Assembly: GCF_051262515.1 (NCBI RefSeq)
Contig: NZ_JBIMER010000003.1
Coordinates: 124,001-188,000 of the forward strand
From: Arthrobacter_N sp051262515
GTDB lineage: Bacteria; Actinomycetota; Actinomycetes; Actinomycetales; Micrococcaceae
Direction of reading: 5' to 3'
DNA: 64,000 nt
Shown one piece after another: positions 34,584-43,331 of the stretch (positions are counted from its first letter, which is position 1; each line of letters opens with the position of its first letter). The notes under the pieces are model-generated. The model had not been told where the DNA came from. It worked only from the letters and a program-made list of their open reading frames with translations, and made no database searches. A program made the translations under genes and the position numbers.

Positions 34584-35036
34584 CTAGGAGCCAGAGACCC
34601 CGTCGCCGAGCCGGCGGGTGAGGGCGGTCAACTGTGCCAGCTGCGCGCTGTCCAGGGCGGGGGAGAGCAGCTCGTGGATGTGGCGGACGTGCTCCCGGCC
34701 GATGCTCCGCTGGAGGTCGGCGCCGGCAGGGGTCAGCTGTAGCAGCACGGCCCGCTGGTCCCGGGGGTCGGGCGTCCGTGCCACCAGGCCCTTGGCCTCG
34801 AGCCGCTCGACCATCCGACTGAGGCTCGGCTGGCTCATCAGCAGGTGCTCGTTGAGGTCCGAGAGCCGCTGTCCGCCCGCGGGGCACCGCGCCAGGTTGA
34901 ACAGCACGTCGTACTCGCGCATGTTCAGCGCCTTGAAGGCGGGGTGCTTCTGCAGGCGGCGCATCACCGTGACCTGGCAGCGGAACAGCGACTCCCAGGC
35001 CTCGGCGGCGTCGCGCAGCGACGCGTCGTCAGGCAC
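34584..35036 (-). CDS. MarR family transcriptional regulator
   Basis: 150 residues. The winged-helix core reads LNEHLLMSQPSLSRMVERLEAKGLVARTPDPRDQRAVLLQLTPAG (given by its ends), with the usual DxRDxRAV wing. N-terminal LFRCQVTVMRRLQKHPAFKALNMREYDVLFNLARCP is the dimer region. It overlaps the end of the upstream LLM oxidoreductase by eight bases, so the two are co-transcribed. It probably controls the shared promoter upstream of that gene. Ligand unknown. Confidence 0.9.
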   Translation of the reverse strand: MPDDASLRDAAEAWESLFRCQVTVMRRLQKHPAFKALNMREYDVLFNLARCPAGGQRLSDLNEHLLMSQPSLSRMVERLEAKGLVARTPDPRDQRAVLLQLTPAGADLQRSIGREHVRHIHELLSPALDSAQLAQLTALTRRLGDGVSGS

Positions 35037-36147
35037 CTTCGGCTACTCCCGCTCCCGCGGGCACGGCCGCGGAGGCGTTCTTCGCGGCCACGCGGTTGGC
35101 GTGGGTGGGCGAGTCGGGGTGGTCGGCGGGCTTGCGCTTGGCGTATTCGGCGCGCAGTTCCGGCAGGACGGTCTCCCCGAAGAGGTCCAGCTGGTTCAGG
35201 ACCGTCTTCAGCGGCAACCCGGCGTGGTCGATGAGGAACAGCTGGCGGTGGTAGTCCCCGAAGAACTCCTGGAAGGACAGCGTCTTCTCCAGGACCTCCT
35301 GCGGGGATCCGACGGTCAGCGGCGTCTGGGACGTGAAGTCCTCCATCGACGGCCCGTGGCCGTAGACGGGCGCGTTGTCGAAGTACGGGCGAAACTCCTT
35401 GACCGCGTCCTGCGAGTTCCGGGCCAGGTAGAACTGTCCGCCGAGGCCGACGACGGCCTGGTCCGCCCGCCCGTGGCCGTAGTGCTCGTAGCGCTCGCGG
35501 TAAAGGCTGATCAGCTGCTGGTAGTGCTCCTTGGGCCAGAAGATGTTGTTGGCGAAGAAGCCGTCGCCGAAGTACGCGGCGATTTCGGCCACCTGCGGCG
35601 TGCGGATGGATCCGTGCCACACGAAGGGGGCGACGCCGTCGAGCGGGCGCGGGGTTGCGGTGAAGTTCTGCAGCGGGGTCCGGTGTTTTCCGGACCATGT
35701 CACGGAGTCCTCGTCCCACAGGCGGCGCAGCAGGTTGTAGTTCTCGATGGTCAGTTCCAGCGAGTCCTGGTTGTTCTTGCCGAACCAGGGGTAGACGGGC
35801 GCGGTGTTGCCGCGGCCCAGGACCAGGTCCACCCGGCCGTCGGAGACGTGCTGCAGCATCGCGAAGTCCTCGGCGATCTTCACCGGGTCGTTGGTGGTGA
35901 TCAGGGTGGTGGCGGTGGAGAGGATGATCCGCTCCGTCTGCGCAGCGATGTTGGCCAGCAGGGTCGTGGGGGAGGAAGAGAAGAACGGCTCGTTGTGGTG
36001 CTCGCCAATGGCGTAGACGTCCATGCCGATCTCTTCGACCTTCTTGGCGATCGCCACTGACGCCTTGATGCGTTCGTTTTCGGTGGGAACCCGGCCCGTG
36101 GTGGGATCCGCGGTGATGTCGCTGACGCTAAAGACGCCGATCTGCAT
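35029..36147 (-). CDS. LLM class flavin-dependent oxidoreductase
   Basis: 372 residues, luciferase-like TIM barrel. MQIGVFSVSDIT at the N-terminus, EEIGMDVYAIGEHHNEPFF, LSTATTLITTNDPVKIAEDFAMLQHVSDGRVDLVLGRGNT (given by its ends) and SPQEVLEKTLSF are group features. AAGGAG precedes the ATG by seven bases. It heads a two-gene operon with a MarR regulator. The flavin substrate is not predictable. Confidence 0.9.
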   Translation of the reverse strand: MQIGVFSVSDITADPTTGRVPTENERIKASVAIAKKVEEIGMDVYAIGEHHNEPFFSSSPTTLLANIAAQTERIILSTATTLITTNDPVKIAEDFAMLQHVSDGRVDLVLGRGNTAPVYPWFGKNNQDSLELTIENYNLLRRLWDEDSVTWSGKHRTPLQNFTATPRPLDGVAPFVWHGSIRTPQVAEIAAYFGDGFFANNIFWPKEHYQQLISLYRERYEHYGHGRADQAVVGLGGQFYLARNSQDAVKEFRPYFDNAPVYGHGPSMEDFTSQTPLTVGSPQEVLEKTLSFQEFFGDYHRQLFLIDHAGLPLKTVLNQLDLFGETVLPELRAEYAKRKPADHPDSPTHANRVAAKNASAAVPAGAGVAEGA

Positions 36148-36189
36148 GGGATGCTCCTTCGTGGGGTTCGCTAACTACCAGTGTGACAC

Positions 36190-36211
36190 ATATTAGATGC
36201 GTATACATGTA
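36190..36211 (-). promoter_or_regulatory. Promoter and candidate MarR operator for LLM-marR operon
   Basis: TAATAT (36195-36190, minus strand) is a strong -10 about 43 bases before the LLM ATG. The palindrome TACATGTA (36204-36211) lies in the spacer to where a -35 would be. The stretch is strikingly AT-rich for this genome, as is usual for MarR sites. Confidence 0.45.
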
Positions 36212-36332
36212 ATAAGCGCCCCGGCGGCCCTGGCATTCCCCCCGTTCCCGTGATGTCCCTCATGCCCGTCCGCCGATTCGACTGCGACGCGAAGGGCGGC
36301 CCCTGACGTGGGACCGCCCCGCGGAGAGCGCA

Positions 36333-36356
36333 TGGCCGCCACCCCGCGGGCGGCCA
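36333..36356. terminator. Hairpin after mqo
   Basis: TGGCCGCC (36333-36340) and GGCGGCCA (36349-36356) form a perfect 8-bp stem seven bases past the mqo stop. No T-run follows on the minus strand. Confidence 0.4.
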
Positions 36357-36362
36357 CGAAAA

Positions 36363-37841
36363 CTAAATGAGCATCAGGGTCTTGTTCGTCGCCGCCGTGA
36401 CTTCGTCCAGCAGATCGGGGTTGTCGTTGAGCCGGGTGCCGTGGCTCGGGATCATCTCGGCCAGCTTCGCCTCCCACGAGGCGAACTTCTGCGGGAAGCA
36501 GCGGCGCAGGACCTCGATCATGATCGGGGCGGCGGTGGACGCCCCCGGAGAGGCGCCGAGCAGACCTGAGATGCTGCCGTCGGCGCTGGTGATGACCTCG
36601 GTCCCGAACTGCAGCACTCCGCCCTTCTTCGCATCCTTCTTGATGACCTGGACGCGCTGGCCGGCGCTGATGAGCTCCCATTCGGAGCCGTTCGCCGCCG
36701 GGAAGTACTCGGTAAGGGCCTCGTCCTTCTTCGCCCGGGACTTCGCGACCTCCTTGATGAGGTACTTCGTCAGGTCCAGGTTGTCCTTGCCGACCGCCAG
36801 CATCGGGAGGATGTTGTGGGCGCGCACCGAGAGCGGCAGGTCCAGCAGCGAACCGGTCTTGAGGAAGTTCGTGGAGAAACCGGCATAGGGACCGAACATC
36901 AGGGACCGCTGACCATCAACGAACCGCGTATCCAGGTGGGGGACAGACATCGGCGGGGCGCCGACGGAGGCCTGTCCGTACACCTTGGCGTGGTGCCGGG
37001 AGATCGTCGCCTCGTTGGTGTTGCGCAGGAACTGCCCCGAAACGGGGAACCCGCCGAAGCCCTTGATCTCCGGAATGCCCGCCCCCTGGAGCAGCCGCAG
37101 GGCGCCGCCGCCGGCGCCGACGAACACGAACTTCGCCGTCACCGTCCGCGACTGGCCGGTGGCGTTGTTCTTGACGGTGAGGTTCCAGCCGGAGCCCGCA
37201 CGGTCCAGCTTCGTGACGCGGTGCCCGAAGTTCAGGTCGGTCCCGACCGCGCCGAGGTGGGTGGTGAGCTGGCGGGTCAGCGAACCGAAGTCGACGTCGG
37301 TTCCGCCCGCGACGCGGGAGGCGGCGACGCGGACGTTCGCGTCGCGGCCCTCGGCGACGAGGGGAGCCCAGTCCGCGATGGTGGCCAGGTCCTCGGTGTG
37401 CTCGATCGTCTCGAAGAGCGGCTGGGCACGCAGCGCTTCGTAGCGGGTCCGTAGGTAGTCGGCGTGCTGGTCGCCGATGACGAAGCTCATGTGCGGCAGT
37501 GCGTTGATGAACGTCTTGGGCGAACCGATGAATCCGTTGCCCACCATGTGCGCGTAGAACTGGCGCGAGACCTGCCACTGTTCGTTGATGCCTATGGCCT
37601 TGGCCGGATCCACGGTCCCGTCGGCGGCGGGGGTGTAGTTCAGTTCGCAGAGGGCGGAGTGTCCGGTGCCGGCGTTGTTCCAGGGACCGGAGGACTCGAG
37701 GCCCGCCTGGTCCAGGTTCTCGAAGAGGCCGACGCTCCAGTCCGGCTGGAGCTCCTTCACGAACGTGCCCAGCGTCGCGCTCATGATGCCACCGCCGATC
37801 AGGGCGACGTCGAGGTTCTGCGATGAGGTGGGGGCGGGCAC
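36363..37841 (-). CDS. mqo: Malate:quinone oxidoreductase
   Basis: 492 residues, membrane-associated FAD enzyme oxidising malate to oxaloacetate and reducing quinone in the TCA cycle. The N-terminal VALIGGGIMSATLGTFVKEL, FENLDQAGLESSGPWNNAGTGHSALCELNYTP (given by its ends), FVFVGAGGGALRLLQ, and a C-terminal LLGASPGASTAAPIMIEVL are diagnostic. GTG start with GGAG about eight bases upstream. Monocistronic, hairpin after it. Confidence 0.95.
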   Translation of the reverse strand: MPAPTSSQNLDVALIGGGIMSATLGTFVKELQPDWSVGLFENLDQAGLESSGPWNNAGTGHSALCELNYTPAADGTVDPAKAIGINEQWQVSRQFYAHMVGNGFIGSPKTFINALPHMSFVIGDQHADYLRTRYEALRAQPLFETIEHTEDLATIADWAPLVAEGRDANVRVAASRVAGGTDVDFGSLTRQLTTHLGAVGTDLNFGHRVTKLDRAGSGWNLTVKNNATGQSRTVTAKFVFVGAGGGALRLLQGAGIPEIKGFGGFPVSGQFLRNTNEATISRHHAKVYGQASVGAPPMSVPHLDTRFVDGQRSLMFGPYAGFSTNFLKTGSLLDLPLSVRAHNILPMLAVGKDNLDLTKYLIKEVAKSRAKKDEALTEYFPAANGSEWELISAGQRVQVIKKDAKKGGVLQFGTEVITSADGSISGLLGASPGASTAAPIMIEVLRRCFPQKFASWEAKLAEMIPSHGTRLNDNPDLLDEVTAATNKTLMLI

Positions 37842-37932
37842 GGGGTTTCTCCATCCGACGGGTCTGGTGGCTTAGGGCAAGGTTAGCGCCCAGCCGCAAC
37901 GGGCGGGAAATCAAGGTGACGCATCGCGGGAC

Positions 37933-39699
37933 TCACGTGGCGAGCGTCACGCGGTCCATCACTTCGTCCAGCACCGGGCTGGAGGGATAGCTCACCACCC
38001 GGTCGCTGACGGCGACGGCGGAGATCGGGAAGGCGATGGGCAGCGCCGGCAGGTCCTTGGCCACAAGTTCGCCGATCCGCTGGTAGGCGGCGGTGCGATC
38101 GTCGCCGTTGGGCATGGAGCGCGCGGCGACCACCATCGTCCGCAGTTCGGCCGAATCATGGCTGAATTGCGCCGACAGGGTCCCGAAGAGCGATCCGATG
38201 AAGTGGTCCGGATCGCGGTAGCTTCCGTTCCAGCCGAGCAGGTGGAAACCGGCGGTCCTGCCGGACAGCACGGCGTCGACGTACCCCTCCGACCATTCGA
38301 TCGGAACCGGCTTGATGTTGAAGCCGACTTCCGTGAGCTGGCTGCTGAGTTCCGCATAGATCCGCTCGGGCAGGGGCAGATAGGCCCGCGTGGCGTTCAG
38401 CGGATAGAGGAAGGGGATGGGCTCGCCGTCGTACCCGGAGGCCTCCAGCAGTTCGTTCGCCATCGACGGGTTGTACCCGTGGTAGGTCTCGGCGTTCGGA
38501 ACGCCGAGGCTGGGTGGGACGAAGCCACGGGCCTCCTTGGTGCCGGCGATGAAGTACCGCTCGATGAGCTGTTGGCGGTTGACCGCGTGGGCGGCGGCCC
38601 GGCGCACATCTGCGGAGGCGAGCTGGGGATTGGACTGGTTCATGCCCAGATACAGGACCGAGAAGGGGTCGCGCTGAAGGACCTGCTGGCCCGCCCGCAC
38701 CAGGTCCCTGAGTTCCTCGAGCGTGACCATGTCGTAGCCGTCGACCGTTCCGCGGCGCAGTGCGCGCAGCCGTGACGGGGCATCGCGTAGTACCTCGAAG
38801 GTCACGGAGTCGATTTTTCCGTCGTCCCGCCAGTGGTTCGGATTGGCCTTCAGGGTGACGGAAGTGTCCTCCTGCGCGGCGAAGGCGAAGGGTCCGGTGC
38901 CCACGGGGCGTTTCCCGAAGGGCGAGACGCTTCGCCCGGAACCGTCGTCGGCGGGGTGGTCGGCGTCGAGCTCCCGGAGTGCCTGCGGCGAGGCCATCCC
39001 GAACCCGGGCAGCGTCAGGGCCTCGATCAGGCCGGTCAGGGGTTTGCGCAGCTCCAGCACGAATGTGCCGGCGTCCTGGGCCCGGCAACCGCCGTAGTAG
39101 CTGCCGCCAGGGACGGCGGACCCGTCCTCGCCGCCGGCCTCGTCTTCTGGGTCCGCGTCGCCTTCCGCGGGCAGGTCGCTGTGGTGGAACACCGATTCGA
39201 ACGCCTGGCCGGCCAGCCCGCCCAGCTTCCGGCGCAGGGCCGCCCACCGCTCGAAGTTGGCCACCACGGCCTCGGCGTCGAAGGTGGTTCCGTCGTGGAA
39301 CACGACGTTCCGCCTCAGGGCAAAGGTGTGTGTCAACCCGTCGCCCGATGATTTCCATGCCGTGGCAAGCCCCGGCGTCGGGGCTCCCGTGTTGGGATCG
39401 ACGCCGACGAGCCCCTCGAAGATCTGCCGGGTGATGCGCAACGAATCGGTGTCCGCCACCAGGGCGGGATCAAGGGTCTCCGCCGCGCCTGATGCGCCAA
39501 ACGTGAACTTCACCGGCGCACCCGGCGTCGGCGTCGCGGATTCGCCGGCGGTGCCCAGTGGCGGCTGTCCGGCGCCCGTGCAACCGGTGACGGACGCGAG
39601 CACCACGGCCCCAAGGCCCAGCATCGAACGGCGCGTCGGAAGCAACGCCGGTGCGTCGACCGCGGGGGATTCACCGTCGGTGAGGGGGCTGCGCTGCAC
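37933..39699 (-). CDS. ABC transporter substrate-binding lipoprotein (family 5, peptide type)
   Basis: 588 residues. RR at 23-24 followed by LGLGAVVLASVTGC gives a lipobox with Cys40, so it is a lipoprotein and perhaps Tat-exported. The SBP_bac_5 fold is shown by AETLDPALVADTDSLRITRQIFEGL, LTHTFALRRNVVFHDGTTFDAEAVV (ends given), VGTGPFAF and DVRRAAAHAVNRQQL. An acidic insert (about residue 180-200) is unusual. GTG at 39699 is chosen: GGAG lies nine bases upstream, and earlier in-frame starts fall inside tRNA-Leu. No permease genes are nearby, so it is an orphan binding protein. Confidence 0.87.
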   Translation of the reverse strand: MQRSPLTDGESPAVDAPALLPTRRSMLGLGAVVLASVTGCTGAGQPPLGTAGESATPTPGAPVKFTFGASGAAETLDPALVADTDSLRITRQIFEGLVGVDPNTGAPTPGLATAWKSSGDGLTHTFALRRNVVFHDGTTFDAEAVVANFERWAALRRKLGGLAGQAFESVFHHSDLPAEGDADPEDEAGGEDGSAVPGGSYYGGCRAQDAGTFVLELRKPLTGLIEALTLPGFGMASPQALRELDADHPADDGSGRSVSPFGKRPVGTGPFAFAAQEDTSVTLKANPNHWRDDGKIDSVTFEVLRDAPSRLRALRRGTVDGYDMVTLEELRDLVRAGQQVLQRDPFSVLYLGMNQSNPQLASADVRRAAAHAVNRQQLIERYFIAGTKEARGFVPPSLGVPNAETYHGYNPSMANELLEASGYDGEPIPFLYPLNATRAYLPLPERIYAELSSQLTEVGFNIKPVPIEWSEGYVDAVLSGRTAGFHLLGWNGSYRDPDHFIGSLFGTLSAQFSHDSAELRTMVVAARSMPNGDDRTAAYQRIGELVAKDLPALPIAFPISAVAVSDRVVSYPSSPVLDEVMDRVTLAT

Positions 39700-39752
39700 G
39701 CTGTGTTGCTCCTTGCCGTCAGTGGTGGGGGATGGCTGTCGGCGGGAAGAAT

Positions 39753-39782
39753 ATGGGCCTCCGGTCGGTTCCGGAGGCCCAT
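39753..39782 (-). terminator. Terminator after tRNA-Leu
   Basis: ATGGGCCTCCGG (39753-39764) and its complement (39771-39782) form a perfect 12-bp stem with a 6-base loop, 28 bases past the tRNA 3' end in the minus direction. Confidence 0.6.
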
Positions 39783-39810
39783 CCCGGGATCGCGGGGATC
39801 CCATGTTTCG

Positions 39811-39892
<82 letters not shown>

Positions 39893-40010
39893 GGGCCGTC
39901 GGCTCCCGGATCGCCGACGTCGGGCGGTCCCTGGGCAACGCGGCCGGTGGACCGCGGGAGCCTGAACCAGTGTAGCCGAAACGGGCAGGCGGCCCAGGAG
40001 TCGCCGGGGC

Positions 40011-40493
40011 CTACGCGGCGTCGATCCCGAGGTCCCGGCGGAGCTTGGCGACGTGCCCCGTGGCGCGGACGTTGTACTGCGCCTCGAGGACCTTGCCGGC
40101 CTCGTCCACGACGACGGTGGAACGGATGAGTCCCTCGTACGTGCGGCCGTAGTTCTTCTTCTCGCCCCATGCGCCGAATGCCTCGGCGACGGCGTGGTCC
40201 TCGTCGCTCAGCAGCGGGAAGGTGAGCGCCTCGGCGTCGACGAACTTCTTCAGTTTCGCAACGGGGTCCGGGGACACGCCGAGCACGGTGTAGCCGGCGG
40301 CGGCCAGCGCCTCGAGGCTGTCGCGGAAGTCGCAGGCCTGGGTGGTGCATCCGGGCGTCGAGGCGGCCGGGTAAAAGTACACGACGACGCGGGATCCGGA
40401 GAAGTCCGACAGGGAGAGGGGATTCCCCTCGGCATCCGAGAGGGTGAACTGCGGCGCGGTGTCGCCGGTGGACAGGCGGTTGGTGGTCGTCAT
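40011..40493 (-). CDS. bcp: Thioredoxin-dependent thiol peroxidase (BCP-type peroxiredoxin)
   Basis: 160 residues. The peroxidatic site is YFYPAASTPGCTTQACDFRD (PxxxTxxC) and the second Cys five residues on matches atypical 2-Cys BCP proteins. VLGVSPDPVAKLKKF and FPLLSDEDHAVAEAFGAWGEKKNYGRTYEG (ends given) are family blocks. It removes hydroperoxides in the cytoplasm. GGGAG lies just upstream of the ATG at 40493; the frame is open further upstream but through tRNA-Lys. Confidence 0.93.
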   Translation of the reverse strand: MTTTNRLSTGDTAPQFTLSDAEGNPLSLSDFSGSRVVVYFYPAASTPGCTTQACDFRDSLEALAAAGYTVLGVSPDPVAKLKKFVDAEALTFPLLSDEDHAVAEAFGAWGEKKNYGRTYEGLIRSTVVVDEAGKVLEAQYNVRATGHVAKLRRDLGIDAA

Positions 40494-40538
40494 AACGCTC
40501 CCTAAGTAATGGCGTGCTGCTTCGTCCCGGGGTATAGC

Positions 40539-40571
40539 AAAAGGAGGCCGACCCGTCGGGCCGACCTCCTT
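40539..40571 (-). terminator. Rho-independent terminator of tRNA-Lys
   Basis: On the minus strand AAGGAGGTCGGCCCG pairs with CGGGTCGGCCTCCTT (two G-U pairs), followed by TTTTGC. It sits eight bases past the tRNA-Lys 3' end and before the peroxiredoxin start. Confidence 0.75.
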
Positions 40572-40579
40572 CCTGCGTG

Positions 40580-40652
40580 TGCACCCCCCGGGACTTGAAC
40601 CCGGAACCCATTGATTAAGAGTCAATTGCTCTGCCAATTGAGCTAGAGGTGC
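40580..40652 (-). tRNA. tRNA-Lys (anticodon CUU)
   Basis: A 73-base tRNA. Acceptor GCACCTC pairs with GGGGTGC (one G-U), anticodon loop CTCTTAA carries CUU, T-arm CCGGGTTCAAGTCCCGG is perfect. CCA is not encoded. A rho-independent terminator follows. Confidence 0.95.
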
Positions 40653-40772
40653 ATCATGCTCTGCGGCCCGTCCGTTTCCGGCCCGGCCGCTTTCGCAACG
40701 GGATGAAACACTACCAGCGTCTTGACGGCGATGCAAAACGGAAGAGGCCATTGAGTTGCAGGTCACAAGTCC

Positions 40773-41258
40773 CTACGTGGCGTCTGCCGGCCGGGGTTCT
40801 TCGAAGGCATCGACCAGCGTCATGAACTCGTCCATGAAGGCGACGAAGTCGAGAGCGTCCGCGCCCTGGTCCAGTCGGACCCGGCTGGCCGCGCCGGGGG
40901 CCACGGAGGCCGGCACATCGATGGTCGGGGTGCCGGCGACGTCGAACCGGAAGACCCGGCCGGTGCTGGTGCCGACCTCGTGCCCGCCGGCCCGGACCTC
41001 CGCGAGGTGGCTCAGGTTGGTCAGGTTCACGGCGACGGCCGGCTCAAGCGCGGCAAGGGTGGCCGGGTGCAGCGGCGCGATGACGATTTCCATGGGTTGC
41101 CGGCGGAAACCGACGACGAAGCGGCCGCCCTCGCCGGCGCGCCCGGCCGCGTAGACCAGGTTGTAGCTGCCGAAGTTGGGGATCTGTTCGTCGAATGCGT
41201 GGTGCAGGTGGGCCTTCAGTGCCGCGTCGCCACCGTTGGCGTTTTCGTGGGTGCCCAT
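40773..41258 (-). CDS. Hypothetical protein
   Basis: 161 residues, not recognised. It begins MGTHENANGGDAALKAHLHHAFDEQIPNFG (ends given) and contains YNLVYAAGRAGEGGRFVVGFRRQPMEIVIAPLHPATLA (ends given), a pattern of alternating strands, no membrane segment and no clear catalytic motif. TAGACT (41270-41265, minus) ends six bases before the ATG, the leaderless pattern, which supports it as a real gene. Divergent from ilvD with about 100 bases between starts. It could be a small regulatory or binding protein; no function is proposed. Confidence 0.75.
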   Translation of the reverse strand: MGTHENANGGDAALKAHLHHAFDEQIPNFGSYNLVYAAGRAGEGGRFVVGFRRQPMEIVIAPLHPATLAALEPAVAVNLTNLSHLAEVRAGGHEVGTSTGRVFRFDVAGTPTIDVPASVAPGAASRVRLDQGADALDFVAFMDEFMTLVDAFEEPRPADAT

Positions 41259-41360
41259 GTCCCCAGTCTAGGCGGGGCGCGTTCCCGCGCCGCGCAATGA
41301 ACGCTTCACGTGCGGGTCACGGGTTCGTGGTCGCCGGTCCGGAGTCCTAGAATCGGGTTC

Positions 41361-43064
41361 ATGAGCCAGGACACCACCCCAGACATCAAACCCCGTAGCC
41401 GCGCGGTCACCGACGGCAACCACGCCATGCCCGCGCGCGGCATGTTCCGCGCCGTCGGAATGGGCGACGACGACTTCGCCAAGCCGCAGATCGGGGTGGC
41501 GAGTTCCTGGAACGAGATCACGCCGTGCAACCTGTCCCTGAACCGTCTGGCGCAGAGCTCCAAGGAGGGCGTCCACGCCGGCGGCGGCTTCCCGATGCAG
41601 TTCGGAACCATCTCCGTCTCCGACGGGATTTCGATGGGACACGAGGGCATGCACTTCTCGTTGGTGTCCCGTGAAGTCATCGCCGACTCCGTCGAGACCG
41701 TCATGATGGCCGAGCGCATCGACGGGTCCGTGCTCCTCGCTGGCTGCGACAAGTCGTTGCCCGGCATGCTGATGGCCGCCGCCCGCCTGGACCTGTCCTC
41801 GGTGTTCCTCTACGCGGGAACGATCATGCCCGGCTTCGCGCGAATGAGCGACGGCTCGGAGAAGGAGGTCACGCTGATCGACGCCTTCGAAGCCGTCGGC
41901 GCGGCCGCGGCCGGGAAGATCAGCCAGGAGGACTTCGACGCCATCGAGCGGGCCATCTGCCCGGGCGAGGGTGCCTGCGGCGGGATGTACACGGCCAACA
42001 CCATGGCGTGCATCGGCGAGGCGCTGGGGATGTCGCTGCCCGGATCAGCGGCCCCGCCGTCGGCCGACCGCCGCCGCGACATGTACGCGCGCAAGTCGGG
42101 CGAGGCCGTGGTGAACCTGCTGCGCAAGGGCATCACCGCGCGCGACATCATGACCAAAAAGGCGTTCGAGAACGCGATCGCCGTCACCATGGCATTCGGG
42201 GGTTCCACGAACGCGGTCCTGCACCTGCTCGCCATCGCGCGCGAGGCCCAGGTCGACCTCTCGTTGGAGGACTTCAACCGCATCGGCGACAAGATCCCGC
42301 ACCTCGCGGACCTGAAGCCATTCGGCCGGTACGTCATGTTCGACATCGACAAGATCGGCGGCGTACCGGTCATCATGAAGGCACTGCTCGACGCCGGCCT
42401 GCTGCACGGCGACTGCCTGACCGTCACCGGCAAGACGGTCGCCGAGAACCTGGCCGACATCAACCCGCCGGCACTCGACGGCGAGGTGCTGCGCACGCTG
42501 GACAACCCGATCCATAAGACGGGCGGCATCACGATCCTGCACGGTTCGATGGCGCCAGAGGGCGCCGTCGTGAAGAGCGCGGGCTTCGACGCCGACGTCT
42601 TCGAGGGCACCGCGCGCGTCTACGAGCGCGAACAGGGCGCCCTGGACGCGCTAGACAAGGGTGAGATCCACGCGGGCGACGTCGTGGTCATCCGCTACGA
42701 GGGCCCCAAGGGTGGACCCGGCATGCGGGAGATGCTCGCCATCACCGGCGCGATCAAGGGCGCCGGACTGGGCAAGGACGTGCTGCTTCTCACCGACGGC
42801 CGCTTCTCCGGCGGCACCACGGGGCTGTGCATCGGGCATGTCGCGCCGGAGGCGGTCGACGGCGGTCCCATCGCGTTCGTCCGCGACGGCGACCGCATCC
42901 GGGTGGACATCGCCGCGCGCACCTTCGACCTCCTGGTGGAGGGGGATGAGCTGGAAACGCGTAAGGAAGGCTGGACCCCGCTCCCGGCGAAGTTCACCAC
43001 CGGCGTGCTCGGCAAGTACGCCAAGCTGGTCCACTCGGCCAGCACGGGGGCGTACTGCGGCTGA
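41361..43064 (+). CDS. ilvD: Dihydroxy-acid dehydratase
   Basis: 567 residues, Fe-S enzyme forming 2-ketoisovalerate and 2-keto-3-methylvalerate in valine and isoleucine synthesis. Cluster cysteines lie in LAGCDKSLPGMLMAA and CPGEGACGGMYTANTMACIGEALG (ends given); ITPCNLSLN holds another. The C-terminal DGRFSGGTTGLCIGHVAPEA is typical. TAGAAT (41348-41353) ends seven bases before the ATG with no Shine-Dalgarno. A 13-bp hairpin follows the stop. Confidence 0.95.
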   Translation: MSQDTTPDIKPRSRAVTDGNHAMPARGMFRAVGMGDDDFAKPQIGVASSWNEITPCNLSLNRLAQSSKEGVHAGGGFPMQFGTISVSDGISMGHEGMHFSLVSREVIADSVETVMMAERIDGSVLLAGCDKSLPGMLMAAARLDLSSVFLYAGTIMPGFARMSDGSEKEVTLIDAFEAVGAAAAGKISQEDFDAIERAICPGEGACGGMYTANTMACIGEALGMSLPGSAAPPSADRRRDMYARKSGEAVVNLLRKGITARDIMTKKAFENAIAVTMAFGGSTNAVLHLLAIAREAQVDLSLEDFNRIGDKIPHLADLKPFGRYVMFDIDKIGGVPVIMKALLDAGLLHGDCLTVTGKTVAENLADINPPALDGEVLRTLDNPIHKTGGITILHGSMAPEGAVVKSAGFDADVFEGTARVYEREQGALDALDKGEIHAGDVVVIRYEGPKGGPGMREMLAITGAIKGAGLGKDVLLLTDGRFSGGTTGLCIGHVAPEAVDGGPIAFVRDGDRIRVDIAARTFDLLVEGDELETRKEGWTPLPAKFTTGVLGKYAKLVHSASTGAYCG

Positions 43065-43074
43065 CCTGCGGCGT

Positions 43075-43104
43075 GTCCGATGGGTGGATGTCCACCCATC
43101 GGAC
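43075..43104. terminator. Hairpin after ilvD
   Basis: GTCCGATGGGTGG (43075-43087) and CCACCCATCGGAC (43092-43104) form a perfect 13-bp stem with loop ATGT, twelve bases after the ilvD stop. Confidence 0.65.
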
Positions 43105-43139
43105 AAGTTGTCCGTATTATGAGACAAGCAGTGGGTTTG

Positions 43140-43168
43140 TTGACAGTCCCCCCGGGCCGGGGAAGACT
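43140..43168 (+). promoter_or_regulatory. Promoter of ilvB leader
   Basis: TTGACA (43140-43145), a 17-base spacer and AAGACT (43163-43168). The -10 is weak, but a start site six or seven bases further on would coincide with the leader-peptide ATG at 43175. Confidence 0.45.
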
Positions 43169-43174
43169 GGCAAC

Positions 43175-43222
43175 ATGCTGATTCGCACCGAAGTCCTACG
43201 AGTTACCAGGCGCGTGGCCTAG
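43175..43222 (+). CDS. ilvL: ilvB operon leader peptide
   Basis: A 15-codon ORF reading MLIRTEVLRVTRRVA then TAG. Six of fifteen residues are Leu, Ile or Val, including the clusters LI, VL and V near the end, as expected of an attenuator sensing charged branched-chain tRNAs. A promoter ends about six bases before the ATG, so it may be leaderless. It precedes a terminator hairpin and ilvB. Confidence 0.75.
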   Translation: MLIRTEVLRVTRRVA

Positions 43223-43287
43223 GCCCTCGTTGGTAGGACCGGTGACGCGCAAACCCCACTGATGCCGCAAGGCCAGAGGGGTTTTTT
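43191..43287 (+). promoter_or_regulatory. Transcription attenuator of ilvBNC
   Basis: Within the leader, GTCCTAC (43191-43197 region, inside the peptide ORF) can pair with GTAGGAC about 40 bases on (pause/anti-terminator partner). The terminator is AAACCCC (43251-43257) with GGGGTTT and a T-run ending at 43287; its loop contains a smaller GCC-GCAA-GGC hairpin. Ribosome stalling at Leu/Ile/Val codons would disrupt the first stem and change termination. Confidence 0.65.
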
Positions 43288-43331
43288 CATGCGCAGAACA
43301 CGCAGGACAAGAGAAGAGAAGGAAGAATCCT

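Noticed and set aside
40494..40766. N-terminal extension of the peroxiredoxin
   Set aside because: It would be translated through tRNA-Lys and its terminator; the ATG at 40493 with GGGAG is correct.
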